Assembly: GCA_024231025.1 (NCBI GenBank)
Contig: JAAEQW010000221.1
Span: 1 to 52,270 of the forward strand
Source: Candidatus Omnitrophota bacterium
GTDB taxonomy: Bacteria; Omnitrophota; Gorgyraeia; Duberdicusellales; 4484-171
Direction: 5' to 3'
Length of the DNA stretch: 52,270 nt
The notes beneath the pieces were generated by a model. That model was not told where the DNA came from and did no database searches. It was given only the letters and a program-made list of their open reading frames with translations. Made by a program: the position numbers and the translations under genes. Below, in pieces: positions 9,060-19,099 of the stretch. The first letter of the stretch is position 1; every line of letters begins with the position of its first letter.

Positions 9060-10034
9060 TTTTAGTGCCGCGTTAAACGCATCAATTGGAGTAATTGCGT
9101 CCATACAAATGAAGTTTTTTGCGCACTTTTTTTCGTAACACGGTGTATGGCAAAGCTCATTTTTGGATAAAATTATACCACAAGCCTCACTTCGAACTGA
9201 AGTTAAGCGCGGCGCTGTGGGGCCATAAAGACCAAGATATTTTGCTCCAACCGCACCCGCCAAATGAAGAGGACCAGAATCTCCAGAAATAACAAGATCA
9301 CACCTTTCATAAAGGGCTGCGAGCTGCAGAATGCTCGTTTGTTCGGTTAAATTTGTCACACAACTCATCTCTGGAAAACTGACCTTGTTTTTTGAGGTAA
9401 GAATAAAGTCAACATTCTTAAAACGTTCTTTAATTAGCTCGATCATATTTATAAAGTTCTCGAGTTTCCAATTTTTTGGAACCCAATTAGTAAGTAAGTT
9501 TACTGCGACTAATCGCCTATCAGAAGATGCTACATCAGTAACAATTTCATTTGCCCATTCTTTTTCTTTTTTTGACACATAAACGATGCAATTATTATTA
9601 CAAATGCTAATATTAATCGCCTTTAAAATATCTAAATAGTAGTCTTGTTTATGAACCGAATCCTTGTCAACCGAAGGCCATGCAGAAGTAAGCAGCCATG
9701 ACCTTTTTTTATAGCCATAACCAACGCGTTGTTTTATGCCTGCCAGATAACAAAGAATTGTTCTAGTAAGAGAACGATGCAAAAGTATCGCTAAATCGTA
9801 CCCCTTAATTTTATTCACAAAAATAGCTTTTTTAATTAGACTGCGGTCTTCGACGCGCTCGTTGAACTCAATAATATTGTCGACATATGGATTATGAGCA
9901 ACAACGTCTCTACAACGCGACGTAATGCAACAGGTTAACTGGCAATCTTTAAAGTGGCTTTTAAGTGTTTTGAATATGGGCGTAGTTAAAATTACATCGC
10001 CAAGCCAGTTGGGCTCAAATACCAGTATTTTCAT
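9045..10034 (-). CDS. waaF: Lipopolysaccharide heptosyltransferase II-like GT9
   Basis: GT9 family enzyme of 329 aa that transfers heptose from an ADP-heptose donor to the LPS inner core. It begins MKILVFEPNWLGDVILTTP, with the LGD catalytic Asp. The C-terminal donor-binding region reads VISGDSGPLHLAGAVG, then GLYGPTAP, and the conserved cysteine-bearing tail (CHTPCYEKKC) is typical of WaaF. The gene is on the minus strand with the GT4 gene upstream; their coding regions overlap by 20 nt, so they form a two-gene unit. Its 3' end overlaps the convergent GT4-GT9 gene. WaaF is the best family match; exact acceptor specificity is not established. Confidence 0.85.
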   Translation of the reverse strand: MKILVFEPNWLGDVILTTPIFKTLKSHFKDCQLTCCITSRCRDVVAHNPYVDNIIEFNERVEDRSLIKKAIFVNKIKGYDLAILLHRSLTRTILCYLAGIKQRVGYGYKKRSWLLTSAWPSVDKDSVHKQDYYLDILKAINISICNNNCIVYVSKKEKEWANEIVTDVASSDRRLVAVNLLTNWVPKNWKLENFINMIELIKERFKNVDFILTSKNKVSFPEMSCVTNLTEQTSILQLAALYERCDLVISGDSGPLHLAGAVGAKYLGLYGPTAPRLTSVRSEACGIILSKNELCHTPCYEKKCAKNFICMDAITPIDAFNAALKLLSN

Positions 10035-11106
10035 CTAAAACCTCTTTATATATTGATGCAAAATCAGCAATTCTTGTGTTAAGATCAAATTTATCACGAA
10101 CTTCTTTTTGGCAAGTGTCGGATATTCTTTGACGTAATTCACCATCTTTCATTAATAAATCGATTGCTTCACTGATCTTTTTCGAATTCCTAGGAGGAAC
10201 CAATAACCCAGTATCACTATGGTTAATCAAAATTTTTAATCCATCAACTGAAGAAGCAATGCAAGGAACACCGAAATATTGTGCCTCTAATACTGACAAC
10301 CCGAGTGGCTCCTCTAAAGAAGGCAAGCAAAAAATATCAATTGCTTTTAAAAAAGCGGAAAGACTAACGTTAGTTAGGATATTAAAGCACTTACCCACAC
10401 CAGCCTTATTTGCAAGATCCAAAAGATTTTGTCTCTCTTTACCATCACCCATAATGTAAAGAGATGCATTTGGATATCGACTACGAACATCTACCATGGC
10501 AGAAACCAAATACTTAAACCCTTTTACTGACGACAATCTCCCAGATGCCCCAATTATGGGTGAACCATTTAACTTAAGCGTGGCCTTGTCATTATCCAAA
10601 CGATCAAAGTCTATCCCTGAAAGAATAGTTCTCACTCGTTCTTTTTTCCCACCAAAAATATTAATCAAATCATCAGCAACAAAGGGGGTAATCGCGATTG
10701 AAACCTTTCCTTGAGCTTTTATTATTTTGCGCATTAAGCGTTTCTTATTTTTAAGATAAAACCCATGGAAATTAGCAATATGAGGTACTCGAGAAAAAAA
10801 GCTAAATAACTGAGCTAATACCTGAGTTACTCGGGTATGCGAGTGGATAATGTCAAACTTAAACTCTTTTCTGATCTGATAAAGCGTATAAGCCGAGTGG
10901 ATTAATTTTGGAGCGAATTCATTTTTCGTTCGCACATTGATGCGATACACCTTTACCCCAAGTTTTTTAAACTCATCTTCCCAAACACCGCCACTAGATG
11001 CAACCGCAACCTCTATATTGCACTTAATAAGGTGCCGGGTTAGATTATATATATAGGTCGGAATCCCGCCTATATCAAGATGTGTGGTAATGTGTAATAT
11101 CCGCAT
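10015..11106 (-). CDS. Glycosyltransferase family 4
   Basis: GT4 (GT-B fold, retaining) glycosyltransferase, probably cytoplasmic and acting on LPS core or O-chain precursors. It begins MRILHITTHLDIGGIPTY with the glycine-rich acceptor loop, has an IIHSHTRVTQVL segment, and carries the EX7E motif in EEPLGLSVLEAQ near the C-terminus. The ORF track starts 48 nt further out (11154). I prefer the internal ATG because the family's conserved N-terminal strand starts there, but neither start has a clear Shine-Dalgarno. It is the first gene of the minus-strand pair with waaF and is divergent from the GT9 gene at 11240. Product 363 aa; sugar specificity unknown. Confidence 0.85.
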   Translation of the reverse strand: MRILHITTHLDIGGIPTYIYNLTRHLIKCNIEVAVASSGGVWEDEFKKLGVKVYRINVRTKNEFAPKLIHSAYTLYQIRKEFKFDIIHSHTRVTQVLAQLFSFFSRVPHIANFHGFYLKNKKRLMRKIIKAQGKVSIAITPFVADDLINIFGGKKERVRTILSGIDFDRLDNDKATLKLNGSPIIGASGRLSSVKGFKYLVSAMVDVRSRYPNASLYIMGDGKERQNLLDLANKAGVGKCFNILTNVSLSAFLKAIDIFCLPSLEEPLGLSVLEAQYFGVPCIASSVDGLKILINHSDTGLLVPPRNSKKISEAIDLLMKDGELRQRISDTCQKEVRDKFDLNTRIADFASIYKEVLDENTGI

Positions 11107-11204
11107 TTGAGTTATTTTTGTTTGTTGTGCCCCGTCAAAGATGCTATTTATCATCTAATTCTAGCTTATTTCCAGAAAATTGCCAGCTTTCTTTGCATCA
11201 TGCC

Positions 11205-11233
11205 TTGACACAATTTTAAAAAAAAGGTACAGT
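11205..11233 (+). promoter_or_regulatory. Sigma70-type promoter, leaderless or near-leaderless
   Basis: TTGACA at 11205-11210, a 17-nt spacer, then TACAGT at 11228-11233. The expected start of transcription is about position 11240, which is the A of the ATG of the next gene. The -35 box is perfect and the -10 matches at four of six positions. It is the only strong promoter seen in the divergent glycosyltransferase gap. Confidence 0.6.
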
Positions 11234-11239
11234 AAAAAA

Positions 11240-12133
11240 ATGGGCACGGGTGTCTTAGTTTACTTTCCCACCAATTTAGGCGACGCAATACTCTGCCTTC
11301 CCTCACTCGATAGAGTTAAGCATGCTTATCCTAATTCTAAAATTACAGGATTAGTTTCACCTAAAACTGCTCATCTTTTCTCGCGCAATAATTTTCTCAA
11401 TGAAATAAAGGAGTTTGATAAAAAATGGCCAGTATCTAAAAAACTGAGATTCTCACTAGCTAATCGCGGAAAATACCATACTGTAATTGATTTTAAGAAT
11501 TCCTTGCTTCCGATCATTCTTAACGCAAAAAAACGAACCCCGTTTATTCGAAATTACTCAAAAAATATCTTGGCAAAGGACATTTATCTGGATCTTGTGA
11601 AAAATCTTACAACCAACAATGCATCCTTAAAAAGTGATTTTACTGTCACCACCGAGGAAAAAAATAAATTCCAAGAAATTGCACCTAATTCATTATTTAT
11701 AACTTGCGCATCACGATCACACTTTAAATCTTACGAGTATAATTGCCTATATAAAACAGTGAAGGAGCTATCCTTTGCCTATAGCGTTGTTATTTTGGGC
11801 GAGAAATGCGATCGCAAATACTATCGCGATATTTTAAATATTAACGGAGTGGTTGATCTCGTTGGAAAAACTTCAATGCCCGAAGTATTTTACCTTATAA
11901 AAAATTACGCTAAACTTTTGTTTTGTGTTGATTCAAGTATACTCCATATTGCAAGTTATTTAAATGTCGCAACAGTGGTTATTTTCGGACCAACCAATTC
12001 GCAAAAATACGGACCATCATCACAAAATTCAATTTTGTTAAAAGGCACAAATACTGACAAGGGAGTCGTCATCGACTCCAAACAAACTATTGAAGCAATT
12101 CGAAACCTATGGACACACCTAAAAAAATATTAA
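11240..12133 (+). CDS. Glycosyltransferase family 9 (heptosyltransferase-like)
   Basis: GT9 protein of 297 aa from ATG 11240. It begins MGTGVLVYFPTNLGDAIL, with the LGD-type catalytic motif, and ends with the donor-binding FCVDSSILHIASYL then VIFGPTNSQKYG. It lacks the cysteine-rich tail of WaaF, so a divergent role in LPS core or another surface glycan is likely. The ORF track starts at 11180, but the family N-terminus begins at 11240 and a strong promoter lies inside the extra upstream stretch. The 3' end overlaps the next GT9 gene by 25 nt. Confidence 0.83.
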   Translation: MGTGVLVYFPTNLGDAILCLPSLDRVKHAYPNSKITGLVSPKTAHLFSRNNFLNEIKEFDKKWPVSKKLRFSLANRGKYHTVIDFKNSLLPIILNAKKRTPFIRNYSKNILAKDIYLDLVKNLTTNNASLKSDFTVTTEEKNKFQEIAPNSLFITCASRSHFKSYEYNCLYKTVKELSFAYSVVILGEKCDRKYYRDILNINGVVDLVGKTSMPEVFYLIKNYAKLLFCVDSSILHIASYLNVATVVIFGPTNSQKYGPSSQNSILLKGTNTDKGVVIDSKQTIEAIRNLWTHLKKY

Positions 12134-13149
12134 TAATACGCACCGATCGAATGGGAGATGTAGTGCTGTCTACACCAGTAATCACAAATTTACGTCTCGC
12201 CTATCCACGGGCACACATCGCTTTTATGTGCCGCCCATACACCAAAGACGCCCTTGATGGAAATCCTAATCTCGATGAAATTATCATTTACGACAAATAT
12301 GGCAAACAATCAAGTTTTCTTGCAACAGTTGCTTTTGCAATTGCTTTAAATAGAAAAAATTTTGATTGGGCGCTCATTCTACATCCAACCAATCGAGCTC
12401 ATTTTATTTCATTTTTAGCCGCTATACCGATGCGAATCGGATGGAACAAAAAATTGAGTTTTCTTCTTAACAAAAAAATACTTCACACTAAGCAGGAAGG
12501 CAAAAAGCACGAAAGCGACTACACCCTTCAAGTGCTAAAGGAGTTAGGCATACCGATAAAAACAAAAGAACTACACTTTCCAATCAAAAAAGCATTAGCT
12601 GCCAGAGTGGAGCGTCTTTTATCGGAGTGTGGCATTGAGAAGGGAGACACATTTACCGTTGTTCACCCATCAGCATCATGCCCATCTAAACGTTGGCCAG
12701 TTGAATACTTTTGCCAATTAACGGGCCGTTTGTTTCAATATGGAAAGGTAGTCGTTATTGCCTCTAAATTTGAAAAAATATTTGCTCAAAAAATCATTGA
12801 TTCACTCGGTGTAATAGATTTCACCGGAAAGCTAACAATTGGTGAGCTTGGCGCTCTACTTAAACGCGCGTCGCTTTTTATTTCTAACGACTCCGGACCA
12901 GTTCATATTGCTGCAGCCCTTAAAACACCTGTGATATCAATATTTGGCCGTAACGATGCTGGGCTTTCACCATTAAGATGGAAGCCTTTAGGGGAGAATT
13001 CTTATTATTTACATAAGGGGTCAAATTGCAACCGATGTCTTGCCCATAATTGCAGCCGAGATTATTACTGTCTTAAATCCATTAAACCAGATGATGTGTA
13101 TAGCATTGTGCATAAAATTATGTCAGAAAAAAGAACGCTTTACGATTAA
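12109..13149 (+). CDS. Glycosyltransferase family 9, heptosyltransferase
   Basis: GT9 enzyme of 346 aa. It starts MDTPKKILIIRTDRMGDVVLSTP, where the usual LGD is MGD. The central donor-contact segment VVHPSASCPSKRWP and the C-terminal FISNDSGPVHIAAALK and FGRNDAG match ADP-heptose:LPS heptosyltransferases. The cysteine cluster near the end (CNRCLAHNCSRDYYC) resembles the WaaF tail. It is the fourth GT9 domain in this cluster and is translationally overlapped with the gene before it. It may be a WaaC/WaaF/RfaQ-type core enzyme; the exact acceptor is unknown. Confidence 0.85.
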   Translation: MDTPKKILIIRTDRMGDVVLSTPVITNLRLAYPRAHIAFMCRPYTKDALDGNPNLDEIIIYDKYGKQSSFLATVAFAIALNRKNFDWALILHPTNRAHFISFLAAIPMRIGWNKKLSFLLNKKILHTKQEGKKHESDYTLQVLKELGIPIKTKELHFPIKKALAARVERLLSECGIEKGDTFTVVHPSASCPSKRWPVEYFCQLTGRLFQYGKVVVIASKFEKIFAQKIIDSLGVIDFTGKLTIGELGALLKRASLFISNDSGPVHIAAALKTPVISIFGRNDAGLSPLRWKPLGENSYYLHKGSNCNRCLAHNCSRDYYCLKSIKPDDVYSIVHKIMSEKRTLYD

Positions 13150-13195
13150 ATTTTTGTTACTATTTTGTAGCATGCAAAAACAGCCTAGTGAATAA

Positions 13196-14506
<1,311 letters not shown>

Positions 14507-14508
14507 AG

Positions 14509-15429
14509 ATGAAAGTGTACAGCGATATCACAAAAACTATCGGCAATACACCTTTGGTGCGAATTAATCACCTCAATGACACGCAGGCAACCATTTTGGC
14601 AAAATTAGAATTTTTTAATCCACTTTCCAGCGTTAAAGACCGAATTGGTGTTGCAATGATTGAAGCAGCAGAAAAAGAGGGACGCATCAGTAAAGGGTCG
14701 GTTATTGTTGAACCGACAAGCGGCAACACTGGAATTGCACTTAGTTTTGTTTGCGCCGCTAAAGGGTATCGGCTAATTTTAACTATGCCGGATACAATGA
14801 GCTTAGAGCGACGTCAACTCTTAAAAATTTTGGGTGCAGAGCTCGTATTAACCGACGGCTCAAAAGGAATGAAAGGCGCAATCGAAAAAGCAGAGGAAAT
14901 TGCTCTATCTACAAAAAAAAGTTTCATGCCTCAGCAATTCAACAATCCGTCAAACCCCGAAATTCATCGTCACACTACTGCCCAAGAAATATACAATGAT
15001 ACCGATGGAGGAGTAGACATCGTTATCTGTGGAATAGGTACCGGTGGAACAATTACCGGTATTGGAGAAGTCTTAAAGAAGAAGAAGCCATCAATTAAAA
15101 TTATTGCCCTTGAGCCCAAAAATTCGGCGGTTCTTTCCGGGGACTCTCCGGGAGCGCACAAGATCCAAGGCATTGGCGCAGGTTTTGTGCCAAACGTATT
15201 AAATCGTGGTATAATTGATGAGATAATTAAAGTTGACGACCAAGATGCTGGAGTTATTTCCCGTCAATTAGCAAGAAAAGAAGGAATCTTCGCTGGCGTG
15301 TCTAGCGGCGCAGCGATGTGGGCAGGTTTGAGTGTCGCCAAACGCAATGAATCAAAAGATAAGACTATTGTTGTGATTTTACCAGATACCGGAGAAAGAT
15401 ACTTATCGACATGGTTATTTAAGGATTAG
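14509..15429 (+). CDS. cysK: Cysteine synthase (O-acetylserine sulfhydrylase)
   Basis: Fold-type II PLP enzyme (306 aa) that makes cysteine from O-acetylserine and sulfide. The PLP lysine is Lys43 in SSVKDRIG. The substrate loop [11 protein letters not shown] and the phosphate-binding [12 protein letters not shown] are intact, and the C-terminus has GVSSGAAMW. It starts 2 nt after the metY stop with GAGGTG as ribosome binding site. No serine acetyltransferase (cysE) is in the window. CysK and CysM are not separated by motifs alone, but length and motif set favour CysK. Confidence 0.94.
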   Translation: MKVYSDITKTIGNTPLVRINHLNDTQATILAKLEFFNPLSSVKDRIGVAMIEAAEKEGRISKGSVIVEPTSGNTGIALSFVCAAKGYRLILTMPDTMSLERRQLLKILGAELVLTDGSKGMKGAIEKAEEIALSTKKSFMPQQFNNPSNPEIHRHTTAQEIYNDTDGGVDIVICGIGTGGTITGIGEVLKKKKPSIKIIALEPKNSAVLSGDSPGAHKIQGIGAGFVPNVLNRGIIDEIIKVDDQDAGVISRQLARKEGIFAGVSSGAAMWAGLSVAKRNESKDKTIVVILPDTGERYLSTWLFKD

Positions 15430-15430
15430 C

Positions 15431-16543
15431 ATGGAATCAATTAAAAAGCATTTTACTTTAAGTGATAAACTGATCTTGGAATCAGGTCAAAAATTTGGCC
15501 CGATCACTTTAGCTTATGAAACTTATGGCGCTCTTAACGGAGATAGAAATAATGCGATTCTAATCGCTCATGCTTTATCAGGGGATTCACATGCGGCCGG
15601 AATTTCAAAAACCGACGACAGCGTTGGCTGGTGGAACTCGATGATTGGCCCGAACAAGGCTTTCGACACCAATAAGTATTTTATAATTTGTTCAAATGTT
15701 CTCGGTGGATGCGCTGGATCAACTGGACCAAGCAGTATAAACCCTCTCAATGAAAAACCGTACACACTAAGTTTTCCACTTATTTCGATCGGCGATATGG
15801 TAAATGCCCAGATATGCCTTATTGATCACCTTAAAATTGACAAATTGCTATCTGTAGTTGGAGGCTCGATGGGGGGGATGCAAGTGCTAGAATGGTTTCG
15901 AAAATATCCAAATCGAATACATAGTGCAATTCCGGTTGCCACAACTATGAAACATTCTCCGCAACAAATCGCATTTAATGAGGTTGCACGACAAGCAATA
16001 ATGACTGATCCAAATTGGAATAATGGTGATTACTATCAAAATTCTTCCCCATTAAAAGGGCTGGCGGTTGCCAGAATGATTGGGCACATCACATACATGA
16101 GCGATAAGTCAATGGCCAAAAAATTTGGTCGACAAAAAAAGATAGCCAAAAAAGATGCTAAATTCACTGCTGATTTTGAAGTCGAAGGTTATTTGCATTA
16201 TCGCGGGGATAGCTTTGTGAAGCGTTTTGATGCAAATTCATTTCTTTATATTACTAAAGCAATGGATAATTTTGACTTAATAGCAACTGACGCAACCGCT
16301 GAAGCATTTACCGGCACACAACCAAAGGTATTAGTCATTTCCTTTAAGTCTGATTGGCTGTATCCAACTTACCAATCTAAAGAAATGGTTAAAACTTGCA
16401 AACTTACGGGTGTTTCAGTTACCTATTGTGAAATCGACTCAACCTACGGGCACGATGCATTTTTGCTTGAGATTAGTGAACAAACACATCTTATCTCACA
16501 TTTTTTAAAAAACGTGTACAAAAAAATCGATAAACCTCTATGA
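15431..16543 (+). CDS. metX: Homoserine O-acetyltransferase
   Basis: Alpha/beta-hydrolase-fold acyltransferase (370 aa) that makes O-acetylhomoserine, the substrate of MetY. The nucleophile is Ser146 in the elbow GGSMGGMQ. The C-terminal Asp (FKSDWLYP) and His (YGHDAFLLE) complete the triad. HALSGDSHAAG and the NVLGGCAGSTGP segment are typical of MetX. It starts 1 nt after cysK and overlaps metW by 4 nt. MetX paired with MetW is a known conserved arrangement. Some members use succinyl-CoA; motif reading cannot exclude this. Confidence 0.93.
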   Translation: MESIKKHFTLSDKLILESGQKFGPITLAYETYGALNGDRNNAILIAHALSGDSHAAGISKTDDSVGWWNSMIGPNKAFDTNKYFIICSNVLGGCAGSTGPSSINPLNEKPYTLSFPLISIGDMVNAQICLIDHLKIDKLLSVVGGSMGGMQVLEWFRKYPNRIHSAIPVATTMKHSPQQIAFNEVARQAIMTDPNWNNGDYYQNSSPLKGLAVARMIGHITYMSDKSMAKKFGRQKKIAKKDAKFTADFEVEGYLHYRGDSFVKRFDANSFLYITKAMDNFDLIATDATAEAFTGTQPKVLVISFKSDWLYPTYQSKEMVKTCKLTGVSVTYCEIDSTYGHDAFLLEISEQTHLISHFLKNVYKKIDKPL

Positions 16544-17130
16544 AAGAAATTATACCATTAGATTATAAAATAATAGTGGACCTTATCCCAGAAAAAAGCT
16601 CGGTCTTAGATCTTGGTTGCGGTAACGGTGAACTCTTGCGCCTTTTAAACAGAAAAAAGAAAGTAAAGGGTCAAGGAATAGAAATTGATGCGCAAGCAGT
16701 CTATAAATGCGTTGAAAAAGGGATTAATGTTTTGCATGGAGACATTGACACCGGACTATCTGAATATCGCGATAATGCTTTTGACTATGTGATTATGAAC
16801 CAAAGCTTACAGCAGGTAATTCATTTAGAGAAAGTATTACAGGACGCCTTGCGGGTAGGTAAGAGTGTGGTTGTTGGACTGCCTAATTTCACCTACTACA
16901 AGTCACGGTTGCAACTTTTCTTTTTAGGGAGAACGCCCGTCACCCCGGCTTTGCCGTATAAATGGTATCAGACACCAAACTTACATTTTTTAAGTATTTT
17001 CGATTTTAGTGATTATTGCCGTCAAAAAAACGTAAGAGTGAGCCAAACCGTATATCTGAATCCGAAACACCGTGTTTTTTTATTTCCCAATCTCTTTGCC
17101 AATATCGGCATTTTCTTAATTTCAAAATAA
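16540..17130 (+). CDS. metW: Methionine biosynthesis protein MetW
   Basis: SAM-methyltransferase-fold protein of 196 aa, the usual MetW size. It shows motif I in VLDLGCGNGELL, a VIMNQSLQQV segment and the MetW-specific LPNFTYYKSRLQL and PYKWYQTPNLH. MetW is reported to work with MetX in methionine synthesis in several bacteria, and the 4-nt overlap with metX supports this here. Its own enzymatic activity is not established. Confidence 0.92.
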   Translation: MKEIIPLDYKIIVDLIPEKSSVLDLGCGNGELLRLLNRKKKVKGQGIEIDAQAVYKCVEKGINVLHGDIDTGLSEYRDNAFDYVIMNQSLQQVIHLEKVLQDALRVGKSVVVGLPNFTYYKSRLQLFFLGRTPVTPALPYKWYQTPNLHFLSIFDFSDYCRQKNVRVSQTVYLNPKHRVFLFPNLFANIGIFLISK

Positions 17131-17133
17131 AGA

Positions 17134-18192
17134 ATGGAAAAAGTAATGGTAGCAATGAGTGGTGGTGTTGATTCTTCTGTAGCCGCTTATCTGCTAAAGC
17201 AGCAAGGACATGAAGTAATTGGCGTTACAATGTGCCTTGGCATACCTGACGACACAAGCAATAAGCGCAAGTGTTGCGGCGTTGAGGCAATAAATGACGT
17301 TAAAAGCGTTTGCGCTCAACTTAACATACCTTACTATGTGTTGGATTTTTCTAATGAGCTGTCTAAGTACGTCATCGATGATTTTATTTCAGAATATAAA
17401 AGCGGACGAACTCCAAATCCTTGCGCGCGTTGCAATCAGTATCTAAAATTTGGAAAATTGCTTGAATATGCAAAAAACTTAGGGTTTAATTATCTTGCTA
17501 CCGGGCATTACGCTAAAATCATAAAAACCAACGGCAAAGTTAAGCTAGCCTGCCCTAAAGATAGCCAAAAAGATCAAACTTACTTTTTATATAATATAAG
17601 AAAGGAAAATCTAAAGTATATTTTGTTTCCTCTGGCAAAATATTCCAAAAATCAAGTCCGCCAAATTGCAAAAGACGCAAATTTAACAGTTGCTGAGAAG
17701 CAGCAAAGTCAAGATATATGCTTTGTACCAAATAAAAATTATAAAGAGTTTATAGTTAAAAGAATCCAATCTAAACCTGGAGACATTGTAACCGAAGATG
17801 GTAAAATTCTTGGGCAGCACAATGGTATTATAAATTTTACCATTGGTCAGCGCAGCGGATTAGGGATCGCGGCTAAAAATCCTCTTTATGTGCTGCGCCT
17901 AAACCAAAAAAATAATCAAGTCGTCGTTGGAGAAAGGCACAATTTGCAATCAAAAAGTCTTATGGCATCTAATCTTAATTTCTTGGTTGATAAACTACCT
18001 AAAAATATTTCTGCTAAAATACGCTATGCTCATAAAAAAACACCGTGTCAAATCACTCTTGACAAAAAAAATAATACGATTAAAGTATCCTTTGATGAGC
18101 CGCAAGAGAGCATAACTCCCGGTCAATCCATTGTATTTTATAGTAATGATATAGTCTGCGCAGGAGGAACAATACAGGCGGTTATCGATTAA
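17134..18192 (+). CDS. mnmA: tRNA-specific 2-thiouridylase MnmA
   Basis: Forms 2-thiouridine at tRNA wobble position 34, with sulfur from a cysteine desulfurase. The ATP-binding PP-loop is SGGVDSSVAAYLL. The catalytic cysteine pair is carried by NPCARCNQYLKFG and SQDICFVP, and the C-terminal beta-barrel has NFTIGQRSGLG. The length (352 aa) is normal. It lies upstream of nadA and nifS, and NifS may be its sulfur donor. The start is ATG 17134, just after metW; the ribosome binding site is weak. Confidence 0.93.
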   Translation: MEKVMVAMSGGVDSSVAAYLLKQQGHEVIGVTMCLGIPDDTSNKRKCCGVEAINDVKSVCAQLNIPYYVLDFSNELSKYVIDDFISEYKSGRTPNPCARCNQYLKFGKLLEYAKNLGFNYLATGHYAKIIKTNGKVKLACPKDSQKDQTYFLYNIRKENLKYILFPLAKYSKNQVRQIAKDANLTVAEKQQSQDICFVPNKNYKEFIVKRIQSKPGDIVTEDGKILGQHNGIINFTIGQRSGLGIAAKNPLYVLRLNQKNNQVVVGERHNLQSKSLMASNLNFLVDKLPKNISAKIRYAHKKTPCQITLDKKNNTIKVSFDEPQESITPGQSIVFYSNDIVCAGGTIQAVID

Positions 18193-18193
18193 G

Positions 18194-19099
18194 ATGAATG
18201 TTATTAAAGAAATTCAAAAGCTAAAAAAAGACCTGAATGCGGTTATTTTGGTTCATAACTACCAACTTCCAGAAGTTCAGGATATTGCCGATTACCGTGG
18301 TGATTCGTTGGGGTTGAGCGTAGCGGCATCAAAAACAAAAGCCGACGTTATCGTATTTTGTGGTGTCCATTTTATGGCGGAAACCGCGAAAATCATATCA
18401 CCTCAAAAAACAATCCTAATTCCCGACAAAAATGCCGGCTGTCCAATGGCTGATATGATAACCATTGAACAACTACGCAGCCTAAAACAAAAGCACCCAA
18501 ATGCCAAAATCATCTGCTATGTTAATTCTTCCGCCGAAGTAAAAGCTGAATCTGATATATGCTGTACGTCCGCAAACGCAATCGCTGTTGCTCAAAATGC
18601 TTTTACCGATGATGACGAGATAATCTTCATACCTGATCGATACTTGGGATCCTACACAAAAGCTCAAACTGGACGCAATATAATACTAACCTCTGGATAC
18701 TGCCCAACTCATGCTAAAATTTTACCGGAGCATGTCTTAGCAGCTAAAGAAAAATATCCGAACTCAGAAATCTTGGTGCATCCCGAATGCAACAGCGCAG
18801 TAATAAAATTATCTGACCAAGTTTTATCAACCGGAGGAATGGAGAAATATGTCAAAAAATCAAAGTCAACACGTTTCATTATAGGAACCGAGGAAGGAAT
18901 TATCTATCGCCTAAAACAAGACAATCCAGATTTAGAATTTTTTCCCATATCAAATATTGCAATTTGCCCAAACATGAAACTAACAAACCTGGCTAAAGTT
19001 CACGCTAGCTTAAAAGAAAAAAAGTTTGAAGTAACCCTACCCAATGAAATAATTAAAAAAGCTAAAAAAAGCATTATGGCGATGTTAGATTATGTCTAG
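18194..19099 (+). CDS. nadA: Quinolinate synthase NadA
   Basis: [4Fe-4S] enzyme of 301 aa that condenses iminoaspartate with dihydroxyacetone phosphate to quinolinate, for NAD synthesis. Family marks are VHNYQLPEVQDIADY, FCGVHFMAETAKI, PDKNAGCPMAD and VHPECN. The cluster cysteines are in GCPMAD, SGYCPTH or HPECN, and IAICPNMK. nadB and nadC are not in the window. The gene overlaps nifS by 8 nt, and NifS is a likely source of sulfur for its cluster. Confidence 0.94.
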   Translation: MNVIKEIQKLKKDLNAVILVHNYQLPEVQDIADYRGDSLGLSVAASKTKADVIVFCGVHFMAETAKIISPQKTILIPDKNAGCPMADMITIEQLRSLKQKHPNAKIICYVNSSAEVKAESDICCTSANAIAVAQNAFTDDDEIIFIPDRYLGSYTKAQTGRNIILTSGYCPTHAKILPEHVLAAKEKYPNSEILVHPECNSAVIKLSDQVLSTGGMEKYVKKSKSTRFIIGTEEGIIYRLKQDNPDLEFFPISNIAICPNMKLTNLAKVHASLKEKKFEVTLPNEIIKKAKKSIMAMLDYV

